Source: Acanthopleura granulata (Eukaryota > Mollusca > Polyplacophora > Chitonida > Chitonidae). From it: 64,000 nucleotides of DNA. This document shows, piece by piece, positions 37,447 to 48,495 of the stretch (positions are counted from its first letter, which is position 1; the number at the start of each line of letters is the position of its first letter). The position numbers and the translations under genes were made by a program. The stretch covers positions 16,822,363-16,886,362 of the forward strand of contig JABBOT010000002.1 in the NCBI GenBank assembly GCA_016165875.1, in the 5' to 3' direction. The notes below the pieces were generated by a model. The model made no database searches and was not told the DNA's origin. It worked only from the letters and a program-made list of their open reading frames with translations.

Positions 37447-39583
37447 GTTTGTAGTGTACTGGCATGGATGACTGTTGTAAATGGTATCATGTTTGTAGTG
37501 TAATGGCATCAATGACTGATGTAGATAGTATCATGTTTGTAGTGTTATGGCGTCGATTACTTATATACATGGTATTGTGTTTGTAGTGTAATGACATGGA
37601 CTGATGTGGATGGTATCGTGTTTATAGTGTAATGGCATGGATGACTCATGTGGATGGTATCATGTTTGTAGTGTAATGGCATGGATGACTCATGTGGATG
37701 GTATCATGTTTGTAGTGTAATGGCATAGATGACTGATGTGGATGGTATTGTGTTTGTAGTGTAATGACATGGATGACTGATGTAGATGGTACAGTGTTTG
37801 TAGTGTAATGACATGGATGACTCTTGTGGATGGTACAGTGTTTGTAGTGTAATGGCATGGATGACCGATGTAGATGGTACAGTGTTTGTAGTGTAATGAC
37901 ATGGATGACTGATGTGGATGGTATTGTGTTTGTAGTGTAATGGCATCAATGACTGATGTAGATGGTATAGTGTTTGTAGTTTAATGACATGGATAACTGA
38001 TGTGGATGGTATCATGTTTGTAGTGTAATGACATGGATGACTCATGTGGATGGTACAGTGTTTGTAGTGTAATGACATGGATGACTGATGTGGATGGTAT
38101 TGTGTTTGTAGTGTAATGGCATCAATGACTGATGTAGATGGTATAGTGTTTGTAGTGTAATGGCATGGATGACTGATGTAGATGGTATAGTGTTTGTAGT
38201 GTAATGACATGGATGACTGATGTGGAGGGTACAGTGGTTGTAGTGTAATGACATGGATGACTGATGTGGATGGTATAGTGTTTGAAGTGTAATGGCATCA
38301 ATGACTGATGTAGATGGTATAGTGTTTGTAGTTTAATGACATGGATAACTCATGTGGATGGTATCATGTTTGTAGTGTAATGGCATAGATGACTGATGTG
38401 GATGGTATTGTGTTTGTAGTGTAATGGCATAGATGACTGATGTGGATGGTACAGTGTTTGTAGTGTAATGGCATAGATGACTGATGTAGATGGTATAGTG
38501 TTTGTAGTGTAATGGCATGGATGACTGATGTAGATGGTACAGTGTTTGTAGTGTAATGGCATAGATGACTGATGTGGATGGTACAGTGTTTGTAGTGTAA
38601 TGGCATCGATGACTTATGTGGATGGTACAGTGTTTGTAGTGTAATGGCATCGATGACTTATGTGGATGGTACAGTGTTTGTAAAGACATGGATGACTGAT
38701 GTAGATGGTATTGTGTTTGTAGTGTAATGGCATGGATGACCCATGTGGAGGGTACAGTGTTTGTAGTGTAATGACATGGATGACTGATGTGGATGGTATC
38801 GTGTTTGTAGTGTAATGGCATAGATGACTGATGTAAATGGTATCATGTTTGTAGTGTAATGACATGGATGACTGATGTAGATAGTACAGTGTTTGTAGTG
38901 TAATGACATGGATGACTGATGTGGATGGTACAGTGTTTGTAGTGTAATGGCATGGATGACTGATGTGGAGGGTACAGTGTTTGTAGTGTAATGACATGGA
39001 TAACTCATGTGGATGGTATCGTGTTTGTAGTGTAATGACATGGATGACTGATGTGGATGGTATCGTGTTTGTAGTGTAATGGCATAGATGACTGATGTAA
39101 ATGGTATCATGTTTGTAGTGTAATGACATGGATGACTGATGTAGATGGTACAGTGTTTGTAGTGTAATGACATGGATGACTGATGTGGATGGTACAGTGT
39201 TTGTAGTGTAATGGCATGGATGACTGATGTGGAGGGTACAGTGTTTGTAGTGTAATGACATGGATAACTCATGTGGATGGTATCGTGTTTGTAGTGTAAT
39301 GACATGGATGACTCATGTGGATGGTACAGTGTTTGTAGTGTAATGGCATGGATGACTGATGTGGATGGTATCGTGTTTGTAGTGTAATGACATGGATGAC
39401 TGATGTGGATGGTATCGTGTTTGTAGTGTAATGGCATAGATGACTCATGTGGATGGTACAGTGTTTGTAGTGTAAAGACATGGATGACTGATGTAGATGG
39501 TACAGTGTTTGTAGTGTAATGGCATAGATGACAGATGTGGATGGTACAGTGTTTGTAGTGTAATGGCATGGATAACTTATGTT
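37447..39583. repeat. 44-bp minisatellite, about 49 copies
   Basis: Unit of 44 bp: TGTTTGTAGTGTAATGACAT, GGATGACTGATGTGGATGGT, ACAG, with variants at a few positions (GGCAT/GACAT, CTGA/CTCA, TGTGG/TGTAG, and TACAG/TATCG/TATTG/TATCAT ends). Larger blocks are also duplicated: the segment at about 38821 recurs at 39085, an offset of 264 bp or six units. Because 44 is not a multiple of three and units lack minus-strand stops, long open frames of up to about 300 codons run through it; they are artefacts of the repeat. Confidence 0.97.
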
Positions 39584-39592
39584 CATGCTCAC

Positions 39593-39733
39593 CTCACTCC
39601 AGCTCTTTGAGCGCGTGAGTTTCGGGTGAGCCCCAGACCCACAAGCCCGGCACGCTCTGCCGACTCTGTTCACGGTAATCATGGGTGCAAGGGAGTCTTC
39701 AGAGTCTGTAACCTTCATCACTTTGTGAGGCAT
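39593..39733 (-). CDS. PDE3: PDE3 N-terminal exon candidate B (best match to canonical sequence)
   Basis: 47 codons from ATG to donor GTGAG|GTGAGC, ending in phase 0 as the acceptor at 24158 needs. It ends PKLTRSKSWSE, so the joined protein reads RSKSWSE-SSAASYE, close to vertebrate RRRSSCVSLGE-TAASYY across the same place; this is why I assign it to PDE3. It is Arg/Cys/Gly rich (VGRACRACGSGAHP) and GC-rich against its surroundings. An in-frame TGA sits directly before the first ATG, so either translation starts here (MPHKVMKV or MKVTDSE) or this is an internal exon using the weak acceptor GGTTACAG at about 39714. The downstream intron starts with the 44-bp minisatellite. Confidence 0.65.
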
Positions 39734-42489
39734 TCACAGATGGTTCAAACACCACAGGGAATCATACAAATCTCACAACAGGTCATCTTAACACTTATCA
39801 ATAACGAAACTCACTCACTGAAAACAGTTCAGAGACGATATTTTCTTCAAAGACCTAAATGAATGTCATTCACTGGATAATCCTTTATGAAGTCCTCAAT
39901 GGATGTTCCTTTCTAAGTCCATTCAGATCAATACGACAGTCTGCAGGTTGAATGTAACTCTCCAGTCAAAACTGGCTCATAACAGGCACTCTGACCAGTA
40001 TAAGACTTCTGCCACAGACAATTGCTATATGTTCAAGTGTGTGTATCTCCCACAGTATATTAACATATTGCATTTCACAATCACATGGACTACTTTCTCC
40101 AACAGACTGTTCACGGATGTAAACACTTGGGCTGTGGGTCACAATTTGTACCACTTGTCAAATTTTCTGTGTCAGACTGATGAGGCTCTAGGAACCAGGA
40201 ACGGGAAGAGCTCTTTCCAAGGCACGGATGCTGCTTAAGTTCTGCTCTAATTCACCCCAATCTCCCGTCTCCGATCCAAGACACAAGTTCACATCAAAAA
40301 CGCTCAAGCAGAACTACATTAGTAAATAAGGTGTGCAGTTGGAAAAGTGCATAGTGCTCACCTTTACTGAACACAAAGACTGTTTACCACAGAGACATAT
40401 GTATCCAATCAAAAGCATACTTCCAATGCCTCCTTTTCAACAAAATTCTATAGTTCAAGCAGGATGCATTTGGCGCACTGTTCACTTTCTCCCAGCACCA
40501 ATGAAATCTCTCCTGATTGATGTCCTGCAGGTATAAAGGATTACAGGTATGGCTTATCCACTCAGACTGCGTCCCTTTAGCTTGTATGGCTGTACACCGG
40601 CTGTGGGATGTCAATAGACCTATAGAAATACTGGATGACCGAGTGCTAAGCTGAAGTAACCATGGGGGACAGACAATAAGGCTCTGAGTTTGGCCAGCTG
40701 TTATTCAGAGAGTTGCCGTATACATGCATATAACACCTACTTACATACACAGAATGTCACACAGGCAACTTGGTATATTAGCGAGTCACTACAACACTAT
40801 CACATTATAGATTTTAAACGATAAATAAATGAGTCTAGCTGCTACAGGGCTAGAACATGAACATGGCTAACAGTTACAGCTCAAGTAATCTCCAAACCGC
40901 TGATCACAATGAAACCACTGTTATGGTGGTTTCCTAAGCTAGAGCGATATCATATAACACCACGTACACATGTATATGATTATATGCTGACAATTATGTC
41001 TGAATTAATAGTGGGACAATCCAGCTAATTACCAACAATACCCGACCGAAACAGTAAATTATCTCTGATGATTATATAAAATAGCAACCGTGAACCGTCA
41101 ATTACATGAATACAGTCCTACAATGCCCCTTTGCTGTTCAGCTACCACCACATACAGGACACATAGGTACTTACAAATATAACCCCACGTGCTCATTGGT
41201 TTGTTTACTGTGGCCTATTACTACAGTGAATCACACATAAAACCTCCACAATATGTGTATCGGGCAGTCATCTTCATGCAGTCATTCAATGGATAATCCT
41301 TCAAAAAGGCCTGAATTTCATTTTTCTTACATCACTGTTGTGAATCGCACGACAAACAGGGCACATCACTAGACACAATATGCACAAGGTCATCACATTA
41401 GCATTCACCTTCATGCACACTAACTGCCACACATATTCAATGAAATTCCACGCATAAATTTTATTCGCCCTCGCTTTCTTTCTTCTCATTCTACGAACTG
41501 CTGAATTTTTCTGACATAACCTGTCCTATTTCAATCACTCACATGAAAACATTCGCATTTCCTCCATTCACAGGGTTTTTTTATTATCATGTGCTCTGTT
41601 CATTCAAGTACTTCTATTTACATTACATTTCATCATTATATTATCACTATACCAATTCATGGATGTTTCTGGCCCTGCATTCTTAAAATTTGGAGTCAGC
41701 TACAATACATTCTGCAAGCAAAGCACTAAACTACATGTACACAACAAGCCTGCACATTTTCCGCCCATTCTTCACCAGTAAACAGCACGCACCTCCTCCC
41801 TCAACATATTTCCATTTCTGACCAGAAGAGGAGGAGGTAACACCTGAATCTATTACACCTGGATTTCGGTGCATGTTTATCACCTCATCAATCATCCCCC
41901 ACTTGCTTTGAGACCACTGATACATGTAGATCCCCTGACAAATCACAGCTACATGGTCTCCTCCAGACCACAGACATACATGTCAACTTTGATGGATAGT
42001 TGTTTAGTGTAGCGTTTTAGTTGCAAATAAACATGTTCATTAGTCAACTATACTGCTGACATTTCCAGATATTGATTACACAGGTAATTTAATCATGTGT
42101 CCACATGTACGTTTATCTGAAGGAGGGATAGAACTGTAAATGAATACATCTGATTTTCCAGTGAACACAATTCACTTTGAATGAGCTTCTCAGTTGTCAA
42201 TGGTACTATCAGCAAATGTTGGCAAATCTCAGAACCTAATGGCCATTTGGAGGTAAAGAACGAGAGATCTGTGTACCAAATGGCCGATATTGGAGTGGTA
42301 TGACACAATGAGGGGATTCCGTGAGATATCAATATCTCCCAGAGAGATCACACTCGTTTTCCATGTCTCCTATTGTGCTTCCGTCACTACCAGTAGATCT
42401 GGTAAGTGACACCAGAGGCTAACCCAGGATGACAAGCCGGCCTGTTGCGACTGATACATGGCTTCCACAAAAGCTCTTCACCTGTCACA
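39734..42489 (-). other. Intronic stretch without recognisable gene
   Basis: No exon-like segment I can support. Confidence 0.5.
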
Positions 42490-43030
42490 TCATGGTACGA
42501 AGATATCAATGACCATCATTAGTACCTGCTCGTTATTTCCTGATAACACGGCCTTTGCCCCATGGCCAGCCAGCGATATGACAGCAGACCTGTTGGCCAG
42601 CCAGTGATATGACAGCGGTCCAGCAGCGATGGTTCCCATACTGTCAGAGCTGACACCGCAGCACTGTGTCACAGAATGGTGTTGACGTCAGTGCTGGAGG
42701 CAGCGGATGGTAATGAGCACCTTGGATTTTACTCCAGTCCCCCACGTGCTGTAAGCTTGCCCATCCACTTACCGTCACACAAAGCAACAGACTTAGCTAA
42801 CCACCCTGCGGCAACAGCCAACACCTTGGAAACTCCTGGAAGTTTCTGACAGCATAAGTATTGCTAATCCTTTCTTGAAGTTCAACCGTCTCTGGTGACA
42901 TACATGTACACGGCCTTAAGGGTGTAGGACAGGAGAAGCGGTGGGGTGAGGTGACAGTGAGGACGAGGGTGCAAGGTAACACCAGATCAGCCCAGCAGTG
43001 CCTTTCATCTCTATTCTCTGAGTTCAATAA
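42490..43030 (-). other. GC-richer patch, unresolved
   Basis: Contains a 31-bp direct duplication (TGGCCAGCCAGYGATATGAC at 42563 and 42594) and a strong minus-strand donor GACG|GTAAGTGG near 42774. The donor is preceded by an open phase 1 frame (LPGVSKVLAVAAGWLAKSVA). No acceptor with a good pyrimidine tract; may hold a promoter or exon. Confidence 0.25.
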
Positions 43031-43652
43031 CTAGACTAGCACGCTGAATTACATACACGCCCACATTAATCCAAATTTCCGATGGACAAACTATAGCCTA
43101 TCGCTAATGCTGCCTTCAAGTTCAATGGTCTGTGGTAACACACAGGCTCATGTACATCGCCCGAGGGTGAAGGCAAATTAGCTCCATCTCTTTTCTTTTC
43201 GAATTCATGCAACAGGCAAGATGAACTAGATACACCCATGATAGTCCATATTACACAGACGCCACCATCTACACAGTAACCAAAGTTTTACCTAGTACAA
43301 ACGAGATATGCTTATGTCATGTGTGTTTGAATCTGTTATGCACTGTTTGTTACAGTTCTGAAATTTTAGGTAGAGATGATAATTCACATATATGAAGTCC
43401 TCAGGAAAAAAAGATGTGTCTGCAGAGGGCAGGGAAGAACGTTTCTAGCGAAACAACCTGTATTATTAATGACAAGCACTGAAATGAACAGGTTGCATTT
43501 GGATGTATTTGATTAGATATGGTGTTTGGAAATGATGTGAAGAAAATTTGCTTTTCATGTGAAATCAGCCAGGTTTGTTCATGGAAGGAAGCTAAACAGA
43601 GCCAGAAGGCCAGCACAGCACCTTGAAATAAAACCACAGCCTATCTAATCAG

Positions 43653-43733
43653 AGCTGGATTTGAGCTCCCAACCACAACAGTCCCAGATTACAAAGCCTT
43701 GCAACTATGGTGCCCACTGTGAGGACTGCCAAT
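43653..43733 (-). mobile_element. Possible tRNA-like SINE head
   Basis: The minus strand has GGGCACCATAGTTGCAAGG (A-box-like) and GAGCTCAAATCC (B-box-like) about 45 bp apart. Similar in style to 5840-5932. Weak. Confidence 0.3.
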
Positions 43734-45190
43734 TTAGTGATGACTCACACTGATCACTGATTACTTGATTAAATGTGAAACCATTTTATAACAAATACAT
43801 AAGGATGTGATCTAATCTAATGATAATCAATTTTTACGTTAACATGGCTTTCTGTTACCATGTTGTATACCTTATGTAGCTTTAATAAGTTACTAGAAGC
43901 AGTAGTGCTGTTATCACTGGTCTTTGCCAACCACTGGAATGTAACAGGCTGTGGCGATCTCCAGTAGAGTTATCTCCCTTGCTTCACACCCGGTGCACAA
44001 CTACGGGTATCTTACAGGTGCCTGTTTTATATGAAACAACATGTGCATTCACAGCACAATGTTTTATCGTGAGGTGAGAGCAAATCATTAACAATTTGTT
44101 GAAAAAAAATATCAAATCTACACTGAAAAAAGATAATGGAAATGTCCCCCCCCCCCAAAAAAAACTCCAAAAGACAGACATATTTATAGGCTATCATGCT
44201 TAACAATTAACCCCGTTGATACTTACCAGCAAAAAAGATATATGCATAAGGTATATGCAACAAAAAACACAACGCTGACTCCGTAATTAAACTCAGTGCA
44301 TTCTCTTAATTATAGAACCTACATGTTCAACATGTCTACATAAAGATTAGAGGATATATAAATTAAAAACAAAAAAACAATAATTATTATCCACTATATG
44401 ATAATTGTTGTCATTCAATTTGCTTAGATCAAATATTATAAAACAGGTATTAGTAGAAGCAAATAGCCTGATTATGTATAACATAATCATCTTAAAGATT
44501 TCAAATGTCAAATCAAGAAACAAAATACATAAAAACTTAAACAAGGTATAAGATCTGAAATGATTTTTTTTGTGTGCTGAAAACTAGAACACATGTACAC
44601 GCATAATGCAAACATAAAGAGAAAACTGTGTACACATGTATGCAACTGCTGAATGGAACAAAAAAATCATGCTTCAGAAATGTTAATATTTTGAAATGTT
44701 GAGACTGCAGACCAAAGAAGCTTCAGAAAAGGGGCAAATACCTAGAATTTCATTTGCAAACATCTACACGAAAGTGTATGTCTCTTGCATTGCACATTAT
44801 ATCACACTGAGTCAATTATAATATTAAAACCCCCAAAATAAAGATGAGACATTAAGATATCATCATCTCACAAATGCTTCTCATTTCCTCTGGTTTTTGG
44901 TAAAGGAAAAATGGGTTTGGAAAAATCCCAATGTAGAAGCTGTTGAGAAATTTCCAAGTTCAAGCTGTTCAAAGCTCAGTTACGAGGATATTTAACCTGA
45001 TTGTGAGATAAAAGACTGACACACATGCTAAAGGCACTAGTGTTCCAAAGTGGCACACAGTAACTCGACTACTCCACCACTTCTTTTTCTGCTTTGATCG
45101 TGTTGTTCAGAATGTACAAGCTGTACCAAGAAATAATTAACAAGTGACAGTAACAAGTGTTCAGTACTTGAATCTTGTTTTTTCCTCACC

Positions 45191-45310
45191 TGGTATGTAG
45201 AGGTAGCAAAACTTGTTCAACGTCATTAAAATGGTACCAAAAACAATGGGCTTTTTGACAAGATCAGTGGCAAAAACCATCCGTAAATCTCTTTGGACAT
45301 GGTGGTCCAC
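45191..45310 (-). CDS. Weak exon candidate, phase 1/1
   Basis: 120 nt open between acceptor TATTGTTTAAG and donor ACCAG|GTGAGG. It encodes DHHVQRDLRMVFATDLVKKP then IVFGTILMTLNKFCYLYIP, moderately hydrophobic at the end. Its phase 1 end would fit the weak internal acceptor of exon B. Not recognised; may equally be a repeat fragment. Confidence 0.15.
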
Positions 45311-46609
45311 TTAAACAATAGATACATTATTTATCTGTTCTTTTTTCTCATATGGGTGTTTTTCTTTTCACCATGTGAATACCTAATTCTTCAAGTTTTG
45401 CGCCAAATTTTTCGCCAGTCAACTAGACGTACAGTGTTGTTTCAGCATGGGAGTAATTAGAGAACAATGATGTGGTTTGAAGACGCAGCGATGTGATCCA
45501 TCTTGACGCGGCACGGCGTGGTTCCGCCTGTCATGGTGTTGGTACCTGCCAATGTAGGTGACGTTAGCCATGGCCACAGGCGAACACTGTCACTGCTCAA
45601 GCAAGCTGCTACGGCAAACCTCATTGGAGGAGAGGATCTGCGGGCGTGTAAGGGTATAACCAGTGTCTCCAGACCAATCCATCACGAGCTAATACAATAA
45701 CTTGTCACAAATATCTTCAGGTAAAACAATAACTCAGGCAGCTTGACAGACTGGCCCAGTCAGACGTTGTGTTCTCGTGCAAATATGTGCAGAGCACTCT
45801 TATCACGCTGTCTCGCGGTAAAGTATGCTGATGAAGGACTTACATGTAGCAGACATGACAAATGACATCATCAAAAGTCTCTTGGCCTTGGAACATTTAA
45901 CAGAACATTTTTTCACATCCGTCCCAGTTTATTCCAGCTGGTTTTATGTCAAAGGGGGATCCCAATTTAGTGAGGGGAAAAGCGGGTCATTTGAATGGAT
46001 GCTCGTCATGTGCAACATCATTCTCCTTCAAACAACAGAGTTCAATTCACAAGAACATCTGTTGGCCACAAGGACAGAGCATGCACTCCAAGAAATTTTA
46101 TGCATTCCAAGAATGAGAAAAAAGACAAACAGCACCAGTGAAAGAACAGCAAGCTGTAGCCAAAGCAGCAAACTTAATGGGAAAAGATCACAAAAGCTTT
46201 ATTAACCTTTTAACAGCTAGAGTAGAAGTGCATCTCTTTCTAAAGGTGACCTCATTTCTCATTAAAAGCATTTACACGAAGGTAGGCACTGTTAACACTG
46301 GACAACTTCTATCTCCCAAGGCGCCAAACTTCTAGAACCACAAATGAAATCATACACAAATACAAATATCAGAATCAAAGCACATAAATTTGGAAATAAA
46401 AGTCAAATTTCGGAATTATCTTAATGATGTCACAGCTGTTAACATGGCAAACCTTTATGTATTGAGGCACTCCTTCAGAGAAACCTACAGAAAACCTACT
46501 AACCTACAGAAAAGACCTCTAATAAGGTCATTTATCTGTTTTCATGACTTATTTCACATGCTCCATAACAACTCTACATGTACATTGTGATTTATCAGCT
46601 GTAAACTGA

Positions 46610-46980
46610 CAGCTTCATGAGAGCAACATGAGGCTTGGTCTTAAGTCAGTGACACCTGAAACCCTTTACCTGAGGCTCTCAATCCAGGTGGTAACCAGGA
46701 CTTGGACTTAACAGTAGTTACAGTAACCCACACCTACCTGACAGCTTCATGAAAGTTACCTGATGCTAGGGCTGATCCCCATAACACCTGGAGCTCTCCA
46801 CCTTAGGCTACCCTCACAATCCAGGTGATGACTTGGACTTGGCAGTACGTACAGTAACCCAGACCTGACAACTTCATGAGAGTTACCTGAAAATGGGACT
46901 GATGCCCAAAACACCTGGAACTCTCTACCTGAGGCAACCCTGGTAATCCAGGTGATCACCAGGGCTTGGGCTTAGCTGTC
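46610..46980. repeat. About 130-bp tandem repeat, nearly three copies
   Basis: Diverged copies with AATCCAGGTG at 46681, 46818 and 46945 (spacing 137 and 127), each with CAGTAACCCA, CTTCATGARAGTTACCTGA and CACCTGGARCTCTC. Confidence 0.8.
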
Positions 46981-47168
46981 CTCACAATATGTCGCATACT
47001 TAATTCGGCCAGAAACAGCACCATCGTACAACATAGCATACATGTAAAATTCATGTAAGGTGAAATCACACATTTTGAAGAAAATCACATTGAGAAGGGA
47101 ACTTTCACATGATATGAGTTACATGCTGTATCCCATTTACAAACTGAATAGTGTCCACAATTTGTTAC

Positions 47169-47261
47169 CTGACTGATCATGTGGAATGTGAGGCTAGTAT
47201 TCAAAATCAACTTGTCTATTCCTGGAAATTTTTCATTTATTACTTGGACAAAGTCTGTACC
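47169..47261 (-). CDS. Weak exon candidate, phase 0/0
   Basis: 31 codons between acceptor TTTATTCTGGTCAG and donor CAGTCAG|GTAACA. It encodes GTDFVQVINEKFPGIDKLIL and NTSLTFHMISQ. Both ends are phase 0, so it could sit between exon A and core exon 1 without shifting the frame. Codons are AT-rich, unlike the confirmed exons, which lowers confidence. Confidence 0.2.
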
Positions 47262-48495
47262 CTGACCAGAATAAAATCTTAATATATAGAGATAAATATA
47301 AAACCGCATGAAAAACAAGAGCCCGAGTGAAAGCATTGGCTTTTCTAAGACTCGGCTCAAGTAATGTATATGCCTTACAAATTCGCAAGGAAAAGCAAAT
47401 AAGGTGGAAAATGCAAGTCATAATTGTACGACTTCTTCCGTTGAAACTTACATTTTCCCAGTAGGACATAACCCAACCTTTCAAACACACCTAAAAACAC
47501 CTTTCTATGATGAACAGAACAGTAATTATTTCTGAATATTTATGCGCAGCTGAAGTTGTCACAACCTCCCCAGTGCTGTGATTACACAAGTTAACAGCAC
47601 GTGGCGTTTCAGGTTCAACGAACACTCGGACGCTTCACAGGCATGGATTTCACTCTTCATTATACTCTGCTTATAAAGAAGAATACAATCAGGAGGAAGT
47701 GTTATGATTTTGGAAACACAGTCGTACTAGTCAAGTGATTCTGGCCAACAAAAAAAGGGATAAGGTGAAAAACCAATTGAAGCACCCGTGAAATGTGTAA
47801 CGTACCAGTACATGAATACAACGGAGCACAGACAAAACTCATAAAAAAGTAGTACTTTTCATACAATTGTGAAAAACATATCCTTAATTGCCTTCCATGT
47901 ATAAATTGACTGCATTTATCTTTAAATCCCTAACAGCGACCTAAAGACCTGAGTTTTTTATGTATTGCTCTGAAAGTGGAGGAATGACAGATTTAATATG
48001 CAGGAGACCCGGGTACAGATGGGTTATTTCTGGTACTCCAGCTGTATCTGACCATTCACCTGACCACGCTTCACTTCACACCTACACCTGAATGAAGTCA
48101 ATTACAGCCATTCATTAGGTAGCTAAATGACCATTCATATTTGATGTCCTCAGTTGGCAGCACGAATCACGATACCTGGCTGGTAAATCCACTCGTGACA
48201 TTCCTCTGTGTACCTGATGATAACGATCACGTCAGAAGATCAAACTGATCAAAACTATGCTGGTCGCTACCTCTCTGCCAAGCCACCTGGGGAACAAACT
48301 GATCACACCAGGTAAAATGTGGTTGTATAAATAAACATTATCTGTCCTTCGCATGTGCCACCTCCTCCACATGGAGTACATACGCATGTAGTAGACAAAT
48401 ACTTGAGCAAAGTAACATAGCTGAACCTGGCCAAGATGTGCCTGAAACACTACTGTACCATCTGACTCCCATGTGTCCAACAAAATGGGGAACAA

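Noticed and set aside
37646..39569. Long minus-strand open frames (up to about 300 codons) of repeated YHYTTN-like peptides
   Set aside because: They run in more than one frame through a 44-bp non-coding tandem repeat that lacks stops; no start context or splice signals, and no protein family.
31883..39583. CRISPR-like arrays
   Set aside because: Units are contiguous tandem repeats without unique spacers, in an animal genome.
42797..43027. 76-codon minus-strand frame in a GC-rich patch
   Set aside because: Cys/Pro-rich composition without motif; the strong donor nearby is in a different frame.
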